From Desulfobacterales bacterium (GTDB lineage Bacteria > Desulfobacterota > Desulfobacteria > Desulfobacterales > Desulfobacteraceae): a DNA stretch of 5,878 nt. The position numbers and the translations under genes were made by a program. The notes under the pieces were generated by a model. The model was given only the letters and a program-made list of their open reading frames with translations, did not search any database and was not told the DNA's origin. Each line of letters begins with the position of its first letter. Position 1 is the first letter of the stretch. Of this stretch, positions 5,878-5,878 are shown piece by piece. Location: positions 1 to 5,878 of the forward strand of contig JAKSBB010000746.1 in NCBI GenBank assembly GCA_022361315.1. Direction: 5' to 3'.

Positions 5878-5878
5878 C

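Overview
All five genes supported here lie on the minus strand, so the window reads from its right end to its left end. They form two adjacent blocks. The upstream block is a two-component system: the C-terminal part of a hybrid histidine kinase (running off the right edge), then an NtrC-type sigma-54 response regulator whose start overlaps the kinase stop by 4 nt. The downstream block is a chemosensory unit: a small receiver-like protein that lacks the phospho-acceptor Asp, then a CheW adaptor whose start overlaps it by 4 nt, then a large methyl-accepting chemotaxis protein (MCP) running off the left edge. Most plus-strand open frames are antisense shadows of these genes.

The 244-bp gap between the blocks (3286-3529) is the only non-coding stretch of any size. 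It is visibly AT-rich and structured. It holds a near-consensus sigma-54 (-24/-12) element with correct GG-N10-G spacing, 36 nt of predicted leader before the first chemosensory gene, a perfect 8+8 bp palindrome about 155 bp upstream of the predicted start flanked by two identical 9-mers, and three copies of an ATTACAA half-site. This is the usual layout of a promoter driven by a sigma-54 activator. The adjacent gene encodes such an activator with an intact GAFTGA loop and a Fis-type DNA-binding helix. My working model (inference) is that a signal read by the hybrid kinase is relayed to the NtrC-type regulator, which switches on the receiver-like protein, CheW and the MCP, so a two-component system would control the supply of one dedicated chemoreceptor array component.

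The most unusual protein is the MCP. Its periplasmic region of about 480 residues contains three tandem CHASE3-type sensor units at a period of about 160 residues, with no membrane segment between them. It then has one membrane helix, an abnormally short HAMP-like linker, and a conventional kinase-control hairpin. By recall, its spacing matches E. coli Tsr (36-heptad class) without gaps as far as the window goes.

The organism is probably a Gram-negative bacterium of the Desulfobacterota (deltaproteobacteria). This rests on the style of the MCP signalling domain, the density of hybrid-kinase/NtrC pairs typical of that group, and a moderately GC-rich coding sequence. It is an inference without a database search. 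No mobile element, RNA gene, CRISPR array or transfer signature was seen.
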